From Glycomyces amatae (GTDB taxonomy: Bacteria > Actinomycetota > Actinomycetes > Mycobacteriales > Micromonosporaceae), in NCBI RefSeq assembly GCF_020991375.1, contig NZ_JAJLQZ010000006.1:186001-250000 (forward strand): 64,000 nucleotides of DNA, read 5' to 3'. The position numbers and the translations under genes are program-made. Positions 1 to 8,238 of this stretch are shown here, piece by piece. The notes below the pieces were generated by a model, which did no database searches, was not told the DNA's origin, and worked only from the letters and a program-made list of their open reading frames with translations. Each line of letters starts with the position of its first letter. The stretch's first letter is position 1.

Positions 1-1125
1 GCCGAACACCGGGAACGCCACCAGCGACACGATGAACCAGAAGCCCGTGGTGACCGCGGTCAAGCCGGTGCGGCCGCCGACCGAGACGCCCGCGGTCGAC
101 TCGATGTAGGCCGTGGTGGTCGAGGTGCCCAGCACCGCGCCCGCCGAGGTCGCGATCGAGTCGGTGGCGAGGGCGCGCCCGGCGCGCGGGAGCTTGCCGT
201 CCTTGACGAGCCCGGCCTGGCCGGCGACGGCGAACAGCGTCCCGGCCGTGTCGAAGAAGTCCACGAACAGCATGGTCAGGATGACCGCGATCATGTGGAC
301 GGTGAAGGCGTCCTCGAAGCCGGTGAAGGCCGCGCCGAACGAGTCGAGGTTCGGGGTGAAGCCCTCGGCCAGCTCGAAGTCGATGACGCCGGTGAGGACG
401 CCGAGGACGAGCGTGGCGAGCATCCCGTAGAAGACGCCGCCCTTCCAGCCCAGGACCATGAACACCGCGGTGGCGATGAGGCCGAAGACGGTGAGCAGGA
501 CCGTGCCGTCGGTGAAGTCGCCGATGGTCACCAGCGTGGACTCGGAGCCGACGACGATGCCGCCGCCCTTCAGGCCGATGAACGCGATGAACAGGCCGAT
601 GCCCGCGCCGACCGCGAGCTTCAGCTGGGCCGGGATGGCGTTGATGATCGACTCGCGCGCGCCGGTGACGGCGAGGACGAAGAACAGCACGCCGGAGACG
701 AGGGTGCCCGTGAGGGCGGTCTGCCACGGGATGCCGAGGGTGAGGACCACGGTGAACGCGAAGAACGCGTTGAGCCCCATGCCGGGCGCGGTGGCGATCG
801 GGTAGCGGGCCCACAGGCCCATGACGAGGCAGCCGAGCGCCGAGGCGAGCGCGGTCGCGGTGAAGACCGCGCCCGGGTTCGGGGCGTCGACGCCGGCCTC
901 GGCGAGGCCGAAGCTGAGGATGCCGGGGTTGACCGCGAGGATGTAGGCCATCGCCAGGAACGTCGTGGTCCCGGCGAGGACCTCGCGCTTCCAGTTGGTC
1001 CGGTTCTCGGTCATCCCGAAGTACCGGTCGAGGCGACCGGGCGGGGGCGCGTCCTGCTGCTGGGCGGCGCCGGGTCGCGCGGCGTCGTCCGGGTTCGCGG
1101 TGTCGTCGGTGGCGTCAGTGGCCAT
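1..1125 (-). CDS. AzgA-type purine (guanine/hypoxanthine) permease, C-terminus beyond the window
   Basis: Seen: an open frame of 375 codons read from an ATG at 1125 and still open at base 1. AGGAG lies upstream of the ATG. After a disordered Asp/Pro/Gln-rich cytoplasmic head of about 33 residues comes RLDRYFGMTENRTNWKREV and then GTTTFLAMAYILAVNP, which opens the transmembrane region. GMGLNAFFAF follows at about residue 105. These match the AzgA branch of the NCS2 nucleobase:cation symporters, which import guanine, hypoxanthine or adenine by proton symport. Family members are about 450-480 residues, so roughly 80-100 residues are missing beyond the edge. The exact purine cannot be told from sequence. 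The gene has a long 5' region (1126-1629) containing two perfect dyads. Confidence 0.9.
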   Translation of the reverse strand, partial: MATDATDDTANPDDAARPGAAQQQDAPPPGRLDRYFGMTENRTNWKREVLAGTTTFLAMAYILAVNPGILSFGLAEAGVDAPNPGAVFTATALASALGCLVMGLWARYPIATAPGMGLNAFFAFTVVLTLGIPWQTALTGTLVSGVLFFVLAVTGARESIINAIPAQLKLAVGAGIGLFIAFIGLKGGGIVVGSESTLVTIGDFTDGTVLLTVFGLIATAVFMVLGWKGGVFYGMLATLVLGVLTGVIDFELAEGFTPNLDSFGAAFTGFEDAFTVHMIAVILTMLFVDFFDTAGTLFAVAGQAGLVKDGKLPRAGRALATDSIATSAGAVLGTSTTTAYIESTAGVSVGGRTGLTAVTTGFWFIVSLVAFPVFG

Positions 1126-1318
1126 GTGGCGGGCACTCCTGTGCGTGCGGTGCGATGCCGGGCAGCGGGCACCTCGGGGACCAGGGTAGATGGGTAGGCG
1201 CTGAACCTGCGGGTAATGTACCGGGTTCGCTGCGGAACGCAAAGCGCTCGGCCCCGGTGGATGTGAGGTCCGGGCGCGTCCTATGACCGAGGGAACAGCG
1301 GCCCCGAGGGGAAGGAGC

Positions 1319-1400
1319 GACGCCCCGGAGCCAAGGGGGGGACGGCTCCGGGGCGTCGACTAGGGTCGGGCCCCCGGTGGCAGGATTCCGGGGGCCCGAC
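1319..1400. promoter_or_regulatory. Two tandem perfect dyads upstream of azgA
   Basis: Seen: a 14-bp perfect inverted repeat (1319-1332 with 1344-1357) followed 7 bases later by a 13-bp perfect inverted repeat (1365-1377 with 1388-1400). Neither has a T-tract on either side. The pair lies 194-276 bp upstream of the azgA start and more than 200 bp past the end of the LPXTG gene, which already has its own hairpin at 1582-1618. They could be a second terminator pair for the LPXTG gene or structured leader RNA of azgA. I could not fit a purine-riboswitch core to them. The rest of 1126-1629 shows no gene I can support. Confidence 0.5.
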
Positions 1401-1581
1401 AAGGACCGCACCGTCAAGCAGCGGGCGGTAGTCCGTGTCACACTCTCGGTGCTTTCGCACCGGGTTGCCTGCCTTGCGACAACTGCTAAACGCGGGGGCG
1501 ACACCGGCGGTTGCATAACAGTTGGATAACGGATACCGGGGCCCGGTCGGCGCCGCGTCGGCGGCGGACCGGCGAGGCGAC

Positions 1582-1618
1582 CGCGACGCCCCCGGGACCG
1601 GGCCCCGGGGGCGTCGCG
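1582..1618 (-). terminator. Hairpin terminator of the LPXTG protein gene
   Basis: A 15-bp perfect GC-rich stem (1582-1596 with 1604-1618, 7-base loop) begins 12 bases after the stop codon at 1630. No U-tract follows, which is common for actinobacterial terminators. Confidence 0.7.
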
Positions 1619-1629
1619 GCGACGGGGGC

Positions 1630-2373
1630 CTACCAGTCCCGGGCCTCGCGGCGGCGGCGCTGGACCATGAACAGCGCGGCGCCGGCGGCGGCGAGGGCCG
1701 CGGCCGAGACGATCGCGATGGTCAGCGGGGTGCCGGTGGTCGGCAGGCCGGCGGCCGGGGAGGTCGACGCCTCGCCGGGGACCGTGCCGCCCTCACCGGG
1801 CGTCGTGGCCTCCTCGCCGGGGCCGGTCGGGCTCTCCTCGCCGGGGCTCGTGGACTCCTCGCCCGGGCTGGTCGGGTTCTCCTCGCCGGGGGAGCCGGGG
1901 CAGGTGTGCGTGACGACGAAGGTCGGCTTCCAGGTGTGGTCGGCACCCGCCAGCTGCGCCTGCGCGTCGACCAGCGTCCAGCCGGCCGGGGCCCCGATGT
2001 AGGCCTTGAGGGTGCCGGTGTCGTTGATGGTGAAACCGTCGGTGTCGGTGGTGAGGACGTGCGTCCCCCCGTCCTGGTCGAGGAACTCCGCCGTGAGGAC
2101 GAGGATCTCGGTGTCGTACTGGGACGAGCCCGGGTAGTTGAAGACCCAGCCGTCGTAGTCGGCCGGCTTGTCGGCCGGGATGTGCTCGTCCTCGCCGCAG
2201 ATCTGCGGGAACTGGTTCGAGTCCGCGGTCTGGCCGCGGTGCTGCTCCTTGAGGTGGATCGTGGTGTCCTCGGCCTGGGCGGGCGATGCCAGGACCAGGG
2301 AGCCGATCAGCCCCGCGGCGGCGGCCGCCAGACCGAGGGCGCCGCGGGCCGCGAGCTTTCGCTTGAGTTCCAC
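1630..2373 (-). CDS. Sortase-anchored (LPXTG-type) secreted surface protein
   Basis: Seen: 247 residues from a GTG at 2373. I prefer this start because GGAGAG lies 8 bases upstream and it gives a clean signal peptide ([11 protein letters not shown], hydrophobic core, cleavage near SPAQA). The in-frame ATG at 2403 has no ribosome site. The mature part carries QICGEDEH and a predicted beta-rich region. A stalk of repeated PGE units with Ser/Thr/Glu spacers follows, then the sorting signal LPTTG, a hydrophobic helix and the basic tail RRRREARDW. Family knowledge: class E or A sortases cleave such motifs and attach the protein to peptidoglycan. The ligand or role of the folded part is unknown. 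The Cys-containing QICG stretch faintly recalls the small secreted proteins at 4890-6701. Confidence 0.8.
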   Translation of the reverse strand: MELKRKLAARGALGLAAAAAGLIGSLVLASPAQAEDTTIHLKEQHRGQTADSNQFPQICGEDEHIPADKPADYDGWVFNYPGSSQYDTEILVLTAEFLDQDGGTHVLTTDTDGFTINDTGTLKAYIGAPAGWTLVDAQAQLAGADHTWKPTFVVTHTCPGSPGEENPTSPGEESTSPGEESPTGPGEEATTPGEGGTVPGEASTSPAAGLPTTGTPLTIAIVSAAALAAAGAALFMVQRRRREARDW

Positions 2374-2537
2374 TGTGGTTGCTCTCCGTAGTAGTTCTGC
2401 CATGGGAGCGAATGTGCCGGATTCGGGTTGGGCACCTTCATCACGCGCGAGCGGAACATGAGGTTGCGGAACATTCGTGTTGCGGACGGGGGACCGCCCG
2501 TCGCGAGCGGCCCCCGGCCGGATGGAATGCTGATCGC

Positions 2538-4784
2538 ATGTCGCGAGCGCTGAAACTCACCTACGACACCGCCCCCGACGCCTGGCACGAAGGCCTGCCC
2601 CTGGGCAACGGCCGCGTCGGCGCCATGCTGGTGGGCACCCGGATCGAACTCAACGAGGACGGCTTCTGGTCGGGCGACGGCACCTGGCAGGTCCCCGAAG
2701 GCGTCGAGGGCGTCGCCGCCGAGGCCGCCGAGCTGGTGCGCCGCGGCGAGTACGTCGCCGCCGACCGGCTCCTCGCGCGGCTCCAGGGCCCGAGCCCCCA
2801 GGCCTACCAGCCCGCCGGGGCCCTCGTCGCCTCCCACGCGGACGACGGCGAGGCCGAGCGGCGCGAACTGGACCTGCGCGACGGCGTCGCCGCCGCCGTG
2901 CGCGGCCGCGTCCGCCAGGAGGCCTTCGCCTCCGCCGCGTACGAGGTGATCGCCCTGCGCTGGAGCGCCGACGAGCCCTTCGACCTCGACCTGCGGTTCG
3001 AGTGGCCGCACGAGGGCGGTTCGGCTGCGGCCGACTACGACGAGCTCGCCTTCACCGGGCACGCGCCGGTGAGCGTCGCCGGCGGCGTCCCCGACTACGG
3101 CTCCACCGAGGGCGTGCGGCGCCTCGGCCTCAGCGCGCAGCTGCGCTGCGACGGCGACGCCGTCCCGCACAGCAGGGGCCACCGCTTCACCGGCTGCCGG
3201 AGCGTCGAGGTCTACCTGGCCCTGCGCTCGGACCTCGACGGGTCCGCCGCGCTGGAGGCCGCCCGCGGCGAGGCCCGCCGCGCCGCCGCGAACGGCTGGG
3301 CGGCGCTGCGCGAGGACCACGTCCGGGCCCACCGCGCGGTCATGGACCGCGTCGGGCTCGACCTGCGGGCCGCCGCGGACGGGCGGACCACCGACGAGCG
3401 CCTGCGCCGCAGGGCCTCGGGCGAGCCGGACGAGGCCCTCGCGGTGCTCGCGTTCCAGTACGGCCGCTACCTCCTGGCCGCGTCCTCGCGCCCCGGCACG
3501 CAGGCCGCGAACCTCCAGGGGATCTGGAACGACCGGGTCACCCCGCCGTGGAACTGCGACTACACCACCAACATCAACGTCGAGATGAACTACTGGCCCG
3601 CCGAGACCTGCGGCCTCCCCGAGTTCCACGAGCCCCTGTTCGACCTCGTCGAGGACCTCTCGCGCACCGGCGTCGAGACCGCCCGGCGGCTCTACGGCGC
3701 GGGCGGCTGGTGCTGCCACCACAACACCGACTACTGGCGGCTGACCACCCCGGTCGACGGCAGGGCCTGCTGGCAGGCCTGGCCGATGGGCGGCCTGTGG
3801 CTCTCGATGCACCTCGCCGAGCACTGGCGGTTCGGCCGCGACGAGGAGTTCCTCGCCGAGCGGCTCCCGATCGCGTTGGGGGCGGCCCGGTTCGCGCTCG
3901 ACCGGCTCTCCGAGGGCCGTGACGGGACGCTCGTGACCAACCCGGCCACCAGCCCCGAGAACGAGTTCACCACGCCCGAGGGCGACGCGGCGGTCGACGA
4001 GTCCACCGGCATGGACGCCACGCTGGTGCGCGAGCTGTTCGCGTTCGTCCTCGAGGCCGCCGACGTGGTCGCCGAGACCCTCCACGGCGATGACCTCCAG
4101 CTCGTCGAGCGCGTCAAGGAGGCCGTGCCGCGCCTGGCGGGGCCGAAGATCGGCGCCGACGGGCGGCTCCTGGAGTGGGCCGCCGAGCGCGAGGAGGCCG
4201 AGCCGCACCACCGGCACGTCTCGCACCTGTACGGGGTCTACCCCGGCGGCTCGTTCGCCGACGCCCCCGAGCTGCTCGACGCCGCCAGAAAGAGCCTCGA
4301 GGCCCGCGGCGACGCGGGCACCGGCTGGTCACTGGCCTGGAAGACCGCGCTGTGGGCGCGGCTGGGCGACGGCGACCGGGCCCACGCGCTGCTCGGGGAG
4401 TTCCTCACCCCGGTCGGGTTCCGCTCCGACGGCGCCGAGTACGCCGACGGCGGCGTCTACGCCTCGCTCCTGTGCGCGCACCCGCCGTTCCAGATCGACG
4501 GGAACTTCGGGACCACCGCCGCGATCGCCGAGATGCTCGTGCAGTCGCACCGCACCGAGGACGGCGTCCCGGTGGTCGAGCTGCTGCCGGCGCTGCCCGG
4601 CGCCTGGCCCGACGGCGAGGTCCGGGGACTGCGGGCGCGCGGCGGGGTCACCGTGGAGCGGCTGGCCTGGAGCGGGGGCGCGGTGGAGTCGGCGGTACTG
4701 GTGTCGAGTGTGGACACGAAGGTGCGCGTCCTGGGCGAGGCGGTCGACCTGACCGCCGGCGTCCCGTGGTCGACGGGCGGCTGA
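2538..4784 (+). CDS. GH95 family alpha-L-fucosidase/glycoside hydrolase
   Basis: Seen: 748 residues, the usual GH95 length, from an ATG at 2538; the frame is open further upstream but without similarity. The N-terminus has the family signature [15 protein letters not shown]. Catalytic-region motifs are in order: NxN (N345/N347, within [14 protein letters not shown]), the acid residue E474 in [23 protein letters not shown], and D654 in [15 protein letters not shown]. In Bifidobacterium AfcA the equivalent Asn pair, Glu and Asp form the inverting catalytic site. No signal peptide is visible, so the enzyme probably acts in the cytoplasm on imported fucosides or galactosides. It stands alone, with no adjacent sugar transporter. 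GH95 also contains L-galactosidases, so the sugar is not certain. Confidence 0.88.
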   Translation: MSRALKLTYDTAPDAWHEGLPLGNGRVGAMLVGTRIELNEDGFWSGDGTWQVPEGVEGVAAEAAELVRRGEYVAADRLLARLQGPSPQAYQPAGALVASHADDGEAERRELDLRDGVAAAVRGRVRQEAFASAAYEVIALRWSADEPFDLDLRFEWPHEGGSAAADYDELAFTGHAPVSVAGGVPDYGSTEGVRRLGLSAQLRCDGDAVPHSRGHRFTGCRSVEVYLALRSDLDGSAALEAARGEARRAAANGWAALREDHVRAHRAVMDRVGLDLRAAADGRTTDERLRRRASGEPDEALAVLAFQYGRYLLAASSRPGTQAANLQGIWNDRVTPPWNCDYTTNINVEMNYWPAETCGLPEFHEPLFDLVEDLSRTGVETARRLYGAGGWCCHHNTDYWRLTTPVDGRACWQAWPMGGLWLSMHLAEHWRFGRDEEFLAERLPIALGAARFALDRLSEGRDGTLVTNPATSPENEFTTPEGDAAVDESTGMDATLVRELFAFVLEAADVVAETLHGDDLQLVERVKEAVPRLAGPKIGADGRLLEWAAEREEAEPHHRHVSHLYGVYPGGSFADAPELLDAARKSLEARGDAGTGWSLAWKTALWARLGDGDRAHALLGEFLTPVGFRSDGAEYADGGVYASLLCAHPPFQIDGNFGTTAAIAEMLVQSHRTEDGVPVVELLPALPGAWPDGEVRGLRARGGVTVERLAWSGGAVESAVLVSSVDTKVRVLGEAVDLTAGVPWSTGG

Positions 4785-4803
4785 GCCGCCCCGGGCACAG
4801 GGG

Positions 4804-4835
4804 AACGGCCGGAGTCCGAGTGGACTCCGGCCGTT
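4804..4835. terminator. Bidirectional terminator between GH95 and the convergent small secreted protein
   Basis: A 14-bp perfect stem (4804-4817 with 4822-4835) with loop GAGT lies between two convergent genes. The outer A-T pairs give a short T-run at 4834-4836. Confidence 0.85.
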
Positions 4836-4889
4836 TCGGTATGAAGGCGACGGGATCGCCGCAGGTCGGTCAGTCGGCGGCCCGACCGC

Positions 4890-5342
4890 TCACCGGAACG
4901 CTCCGGTCGTGTCCGCGTTGACCAGGGAGACCCCACTGGAGGACTCCACCGGGCCGTGCGGCACCTGGGACGAGTTGTCGCAGGTGGCGGCCTCGCTGGA
5001 GGCCGCCACGTTGTTGCCGCAGATCTGCCACTTGGCGAAGTTGCGCAGATCGACGGTCGCGACGGCGGGGACGCTGGGGCCCTCGGGGACCTCCGGCATC
5101 TCCCAGCCGTAGGACTCGGCCATGGCCTCGGTGTCGGTGGCGAACATGCTGTCGCACGCGATCTGCGCGAACGCACCCGCCTGCCCGTTGTCGCAGAGCA
5201 CGGGCAGGAGCGAATCGTGGTCCGACTCCACGGAGACGAGTGTCAGCCAGTCCGGCGTCGACGCCGTGGCGGCGTCGCCCGAGAGTGCCGCCGCGGCGGC
5301 GGCGGCTGCGGCCGACACCGCGACCATGGTGGTGTTTCGCAT
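4890..5342 (-). CDS. Small secreted protein with one WQICGNN...C module
   Basis: Seen: 150 residues, with GAGGAG just upstream of the ATG at 5342. An Ala-rich signal peptide ends near AATAS. The mature chain carries two extra cysteine pairs (VLCDNG, IACDSM) and then one copy of the module shared with the next three genes: KWQICGNNVA...ATCDNSS, followed by SGVSLVNADT. It is the divergent, single-module member of the tandem family that ends at 6701. Inference: an exported, disulfide-bonded cell-surface or extracellular protein. The spacing Cys-Gly-x-Asn-Val...Cys-x-Asn resembles that of chaplins, but overall similarity is too low to assign it there. Confidence 0.75.
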   Translation of the reverse strand: MRNTTMVAVSAAAAAAAAALSGDAATASTPDWLTLVSVESDHDSLLPVLCDNGQAGAFAQIACDSMFATDTEAMAESYGWEMPEVPEGPSVPAVATVDLRNFAKWQICGNNVAASSEAATCDNSSQVPHGPVESSSGVSLVNADTTGAFR

Positions 5343-5386
5343 GCTCCTCTACCTTCCCTCCATCGAACCGAGCACCATCGGGCGGC

Positions 5387-5815
5387 CTAGTGGTCGCCCT
5401 GGTCGTCGCCCTTGTCGTGGTCGTGACCGTGGTCGTGGTCGTAACCGTCGTCCTCGATGTGGTCGGTGTTGATGCAGTCCTGGTCCAGCGACGGCGAGAC
5501 GAGGATGTTCTGGCCGCAGATCTGCCAGTGCGCCGCGCTCGAGGCGTCGGCGTTGATGAGGCTCGTGTCGCCGGCCCAGACGCCGGACTGCGGGCCCTCG
5601 CCGATGTGGTCGCGGTTGTCGCAGTCCTGGCCGAAGGACTGGGCCAGCACGTTCTGGCCGCAGATCTGCCAGTGGGCCAGGCTCGAGGCGTCCAGGTTGA
5701 CGAGGCTCGTGTCCCCGGCGGTGACGCCCGAGTTCTGGGCCATCGCGGGCGAGGCGGCGCCGAGGGCGGCGATGCCGGCGGCGGCCACGGCCGCGGCGGT
5801 CGTGATCTTGCGCAT
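5387..5815 (-). CDS. Small secreted two-module WQICGQN protein with His/Asp-rich tail
   Basis: Seen: 142 residues; AAAGGA is upstream of the ATG and the signal peptide is cleaved near SPAMA-QN. Two modules follow. Each runs SGVxAGDTSLxNxDAS, then HWQICGQN, then a single Cys about 12-13 residues later in CDNRDHI or CINTDHI, giving two Cys per module. After the second module is a tail rich in His and Asp (DHDHGHDHDK) that the two paralogues at 5875 and 6330 lack. Inference: the modules form small disulfide-closed units and the tail could bind divalent metal. The gene shares strand, layout and long nucleotide blocks with its neighbours, so it arose by tandem duplication. Confidence 0.78.
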   Translation of the reverse strand: MRKITTAAAVAAAGIAALGAASPAMAQNSGVTAGDTSLVNLDASSLAHWQICGQNVLAQSFGQDCDNRDHIGEGPQSGVWAGDTSLINADASSAAHWQICGQNILVSPSLDQDCINTDHIEDDGYDHDHGHDHDKGDDQGDH

Positions 5816-5841
5816 GAAGCGGGTTTCCTTTCGCGTTCGGT

Positions 5842-5866
5842 GGGGCGGGCGCCGATCGCCCGCCCC
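5842..5866 (-). terminator. Terminator of the 5875-6252 gene
   Basis: A 10-bp perfect GC stem (5842-5851 with 5857-5866, 5-base loop) starts 8 bases after the stop codon. It lies just before the ribosome site of the next paralogue, so the tandem genes are probably separately terminated. Confidence 0.65.
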
Positions 5867-5874
5867 GGTTCGGC

Positions 5875-6252
5875 CTACTGCGCCGAGTTGGGCATGTGGT
5901 CGTAGTTCATGCAGTCCTGGTCCAGCGACGGCGAGACGCCGATGTTCTGGCCGCAGATCTGCCAGTGCGCCAGGTCCGAGGCGTCGGCGTTGATGAGCGA
6001 GGTGTCGCCCGCGGTGACGCCCGACTGCGGCCCGTGGCCGATGTGGTCGCGGTTGTCGCAGACCTGGCCGAACGAGTTGGCGAGCACGTTCTGGCCGCAG
6101 ATCTGCCAGTGCAGCGCCGACGAGGCGTCGAGGTTGACGAGGCTCGTGTCACCGGCCCAGACGCCGGAGTTCTGCGCCATCGCCGGGGAGGCGGCGGCGC
6201 TGACGGCGGCGATGCCGGCCGCGGCGGCGAGGACATAGGTGGTCTTGCGCAT
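5875..6252 (-). CDS. Small secreted two-module WQICGQN protein
   Basis: Seen: 125 residues from the ATG at 6252, chosen because GGGGGAAC is at the right distance and it yields a signal peptide (MRKTTYVLAAAAG to SPAMA). The longer upstream frame has no such site. The mature protein has two modules (HWQICGQNVLAN with CDNRDHI, then HWQICGQNIGVS with CMNYDHM) and ends 5 residues after the last DHM, with no metal-type tail. Its first module is nearly identical to those of the flanking genes. Its own hairpin lies at 5842-5866. Exported, function unknown. Confidence 0.78.
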   Translation of the reverse strand: MRKTTYVLAAAAGIAAVSAAASPAMAQNSGVWAGDTSLVNLDASSALHWQICGQNVLANSFGQVCDNRDHIGHGPQSGVTAGDTSLINADASDLAHWQICGQNIGVSPSLDQDCMNYDHMPNSAQ

Positions 6253-6283
6253 GGGTTCCCCCGTTTCGAGTGGATGATCGGAA

Positions 6284-6315
6284 CCGTCGGGGCGGGATCG
6301 CGCCCGCCCCGACGG
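6284..6315 (-). terminator. Terminator of the 6330-6701 gene
   Basis: A 13-bp perfect stem (6284-6296 with 6303-6315, 6-base loop) lies between two tandem paralogues, 15 bases after the stop at 6330. Confidence 0.7.
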
Positions 6316-6329
6316 GGCTTGCCGGACGC

Positions 6330-6701
6330 CTACTGGGCGTCGTCCGACATGTGGTCGTAGTTGAGGCACTGCTGGTCGAGCGAGGGCGACACGGCGATGT
6401 TCTGGCCGCAGATCTGCCAGTGCAGCGCGGACGAGACGTCGCCGTTGATCAGCGAGGTGTCGCCGGCCCAGACGCCGGACTGCGGGCCCTCGCCGATGTG
6501 GTCGCGGTTGTCGCAGACCTGGCCGAAGGAGTTGGCGATGACGTTCTGGCCGCAGATCTGCCAGTGGGCCAGGCTCGAGGCGTCCAGGTTGACGAGGCTC
6601 GTGTCACCGGCGGAGACACCCGAGTTCTGCGCCATCGCCGGCGAGGCGGCGAGAGCGGCGGTACCGGCGGCGACTGCGGCGACAGTGAGGACCTTGCGCA
6701 T
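6330..6701 (-). CDS. Small secreted two-module WQICGQN protein
   Basis: Seen: 123 residues from the ATG at 6701; AAGAAGGAA lies upstream and the signal peptide ends at SPAMA. Two modules (QNSGVSAGDTSLVNLDASS and HWQICGQNVIANS, then SGVWAGDTSLINGDVSS and HWQICGQNIAVSP) each close with C-x-N and DH. It ends MSDDAQ. It is the most upstream of the tandem array, and all members read leftward. Four cysteines in the mature protein suggest one disulfide per module, either within a module or between molecules. Function unknown. Confidence 0.78.
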   Translation of the reverse strand: MRKVLTVAAVAAGTAALAASPAMAQNSGVSAGDTSLVNLDASSLAHWQICGQNVIANSFGQVCDNRDHIGEGPQSGVWAGDTSLINGDVSSALHWQICGQNIAVSPSLDQQCLNYDHMSDDAQ

Positions 6702-6899
6702 GTGGGTTCGTTTCCTTCTTGGTTGCGCGCCCGGTGGTCCGGGCGACGGCGATCTGGTCTTCCGCCCCGATCGGGGCGGCGTGCGTCTGACTTCCGCGCA
6801 TCGGCGCGCCGCAGGCCGGGATCGGCGATCCCAAGCACTGCGAGGACAGGAGTTTCGAAGGCCGCCTTCGAGCTCCCCGCGCACCGATGCGCGGAGACG

Positions 6900-7916
6900 C
6901 TAGTCTGGGGCGACGGACAGCTCGGCGGCGCGGTCCAACGGCCGCCCCAATTCCCCGATCACCGTGCGGGAGAGTGACACCTCTTCCCCTGTGGCGGACG
7001 GGGAGACGCAGACAGCGTTATGACCGCTGTCGACGCTGATACCGGCGGTCGAGCCAGTGGCTCCACCGGGGATGATCTTCAGGTCCTGGAGGCCGGGGGC
7101 GTCGAAGGCCCACGGCCTGGCGTCGGTGCCCGGCGTGCCGTGCACCTCCTCGACTTCGGACCGGTCGGTCCCCCGCTCGCCGTGTGCGGCGGCGGAGCAC
7201 TCGGCGGCGGCGGCCGGCCGGCCGTGCTGCACTCCTGGGAGTGCCGCCGCCGCCTCGTTGGAGGCGGGCATCGCCGAAAGCGCGGTGAAGCTCGGCTGTC
7301 CTGTGGCTGCGGCGCTGACGCTCCCGGGCGTCGTCACGTCGCCGAGGTGCAGGCCATCGGTCACCAGTCGCGCCAGTGCGTCGACCGCATCGGTCGAGGG
7401 CGCGACAGTCTCGTAGACACCGGACACCACCGGGGCGGATCCGTCCGTTATGGACGTCGTCCCCTTCACCAGGGTTCCCACCAGGGGTGTCACTACTTCG
7501 GCGCTGCCGTCTCCGACAGACTCGTCGTCCAAGTCGAGCAAGCCAGGATCGACGCCGTCGCGCAGTGCGGTGCGCACGGTGCCGTCCGCTTCGTGGATCA
7601 GCGACTCCACCGGGTCGGTCAGGCCTGACACCAGCCCGGTGACCTCCCCCTGCACCGCCGGCAGCCGATGTTCCCGCTGGTCTTGCGGGACCAGTCGCGC
7701 GGCCAGGCGCGACATGTCGGATACCTCGGCGGACAGGGGGTCGGTCACCGCAGCAAGGCCCTGCGATTCGGTGGACTCCTCTGAAGCCCAAGCGGACGCC
7801 GCCATGGCGAAGGCCCCCAAAAGGAGGGAGCCGAACGCCGTGAGCGCGGCGCCGAGGAGGAACCGGAGCACGCTGGCGCGGCGAGTGTCCCCGCTGCCCC
7901 CGGCGATGCGTCCCAT
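6900..7916 (-). CDS. Secreted hypothetical protein, Ala/Ser/Thr-rich
   Basis: Seen: 338 residues from the ATG at 7916, preceded by GGGGGAGA; an in-frame ATG upstream at 7967 lacks a ribosome site. The N-terminus is a signal peptide or anchor (FLLGAALTAFGSLLLGAF, then AASAWASEES). The rest is a low-complexity chain with helical segments and two cysteines near the middle and C-terminus (AAECSAAA, NAVCVSP). No catalytic motif or transmembrane anchor is visible in the mature part. Codon use is less GC3-biased than in neighbours. It ends about 200 bp upstream of the WQICGQN array, reading in the same direction, but a link in function is only positional. I do not recognise the family. Confidence 0.6.
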   Translation of the reverse strand: MGRIAGGSGDTRRASVLRFLLGAALTAFGSLLLGAFAMAASAWASEESTESQGLAAVTDPLSAEVSDMSRLAARLVPQDQREHRLPAVQGEVTGLVSGLTDPVESLIHEADGTVRTALRDGVDPGLLDLDDESVGDGSAEVVTPLVGTLVKGTTSITDGSAPVVSGVYETVAPSTDAVDALARLVTDGLHLGDVTTPGSVSAAATGQPSFTALSAMPASNEAAAALPGVQHGRPAAAAECSAAAHGERGTDRSEVEEVHGTPGTDARPWAFDAPGLQDLKIIPGGATGSTAGISVDSGHNAVCVSPSATGEEVSLSRTVIGELGRPLDRAAELSVAPD

Positions 7917-8113
7917 CGTCTCCCCCGTCGTCCTGAACCTGATCGCAAGCGGCGCAGCCGCTCGCATCTAGAAGAACGAGACCGCCCCGAGAGGGGATAC
8001 GGGGTGAACCATATTTTCTCCCTGCAAATAGGGCGAACAGAACTCACGGATCTTCCGGCCGGAAACGGGGCGAGGAGGACTCACGAGAGCGGATCGTTCA
8101 CGCGACGCGCCGC

Positions 8114-8151
8114 TTAACAGACTGTTTACACGGCATCAACGAGCGAGAAAT
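8114..8151 (+). promoter_or_regulatory. Candidate GlnR binding site upstream of glnII
   Basis: Four half-sites with exact 6-base spacing: TTAAC-n6-TTTAC-n6-TCAAC-n6-GAAAT. The actinobacterial GlnR consensus is gTnAC-n6-GaAAc-n6-gTnAC-n6-GAAAc. Spacing is perfect and the A/C positions agree, but the G/T positions match only partly. It lies 88 bases before the glnII start, the expected place. The rest of the 7917-8238 gap has an AT-rich patch at about 8009-8040 that could hold a promoter. Confidence 0.5.
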
Positions 8152-8238
8152 TGCCCCTTGGGAGCGTGGCAGCACAGCTCCACGGCTCGAGGTCGAGCCC
8201 CGGCTGGACCGCGTCACCGCAAGAAGGGCTCCTACCTG

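Larger units (their letters stand above)
5508..6566 (-). repeat. Six copies of a 23-bp block within three tandem paralogues
   Basis: The same 23 bases, centred on CCGCAGATCTGCC, occur at 5508-5530, 5652-5674, 5945-5967, 6089-6111, 6400-6422 and 6544-6566. They encode the invariant HWQICGQN core, two per gene. The core without its flanks recurs in the 4890-5342 gene near 5018. Perfect conservation of synonymous positions indicates recent duplication or gene conversion. Confidence 0.9.

Noticed and set aside
1319-1400. Purine riboswitch in the azgA leader
   Set aside because: The perfect long stems lack the three-way junction and the conserved unpaired bases of a purine aptamer.
5508-6566. Six evenly spaced 23-bp repeats resembling a small CRISPR array
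   Set aside because: Each repeat codes the same HWQICGQN core in frame within three secreted-protein genes; 'spacers' are coding and also similar to each other, and no cas genes are present.
4890-6701. Bona fide chaplin or rodlin genes
   Set aside because: The cysteine spacing is chaplin-like, but the hydrophobic chaplin core and the rodlin signature are absent.
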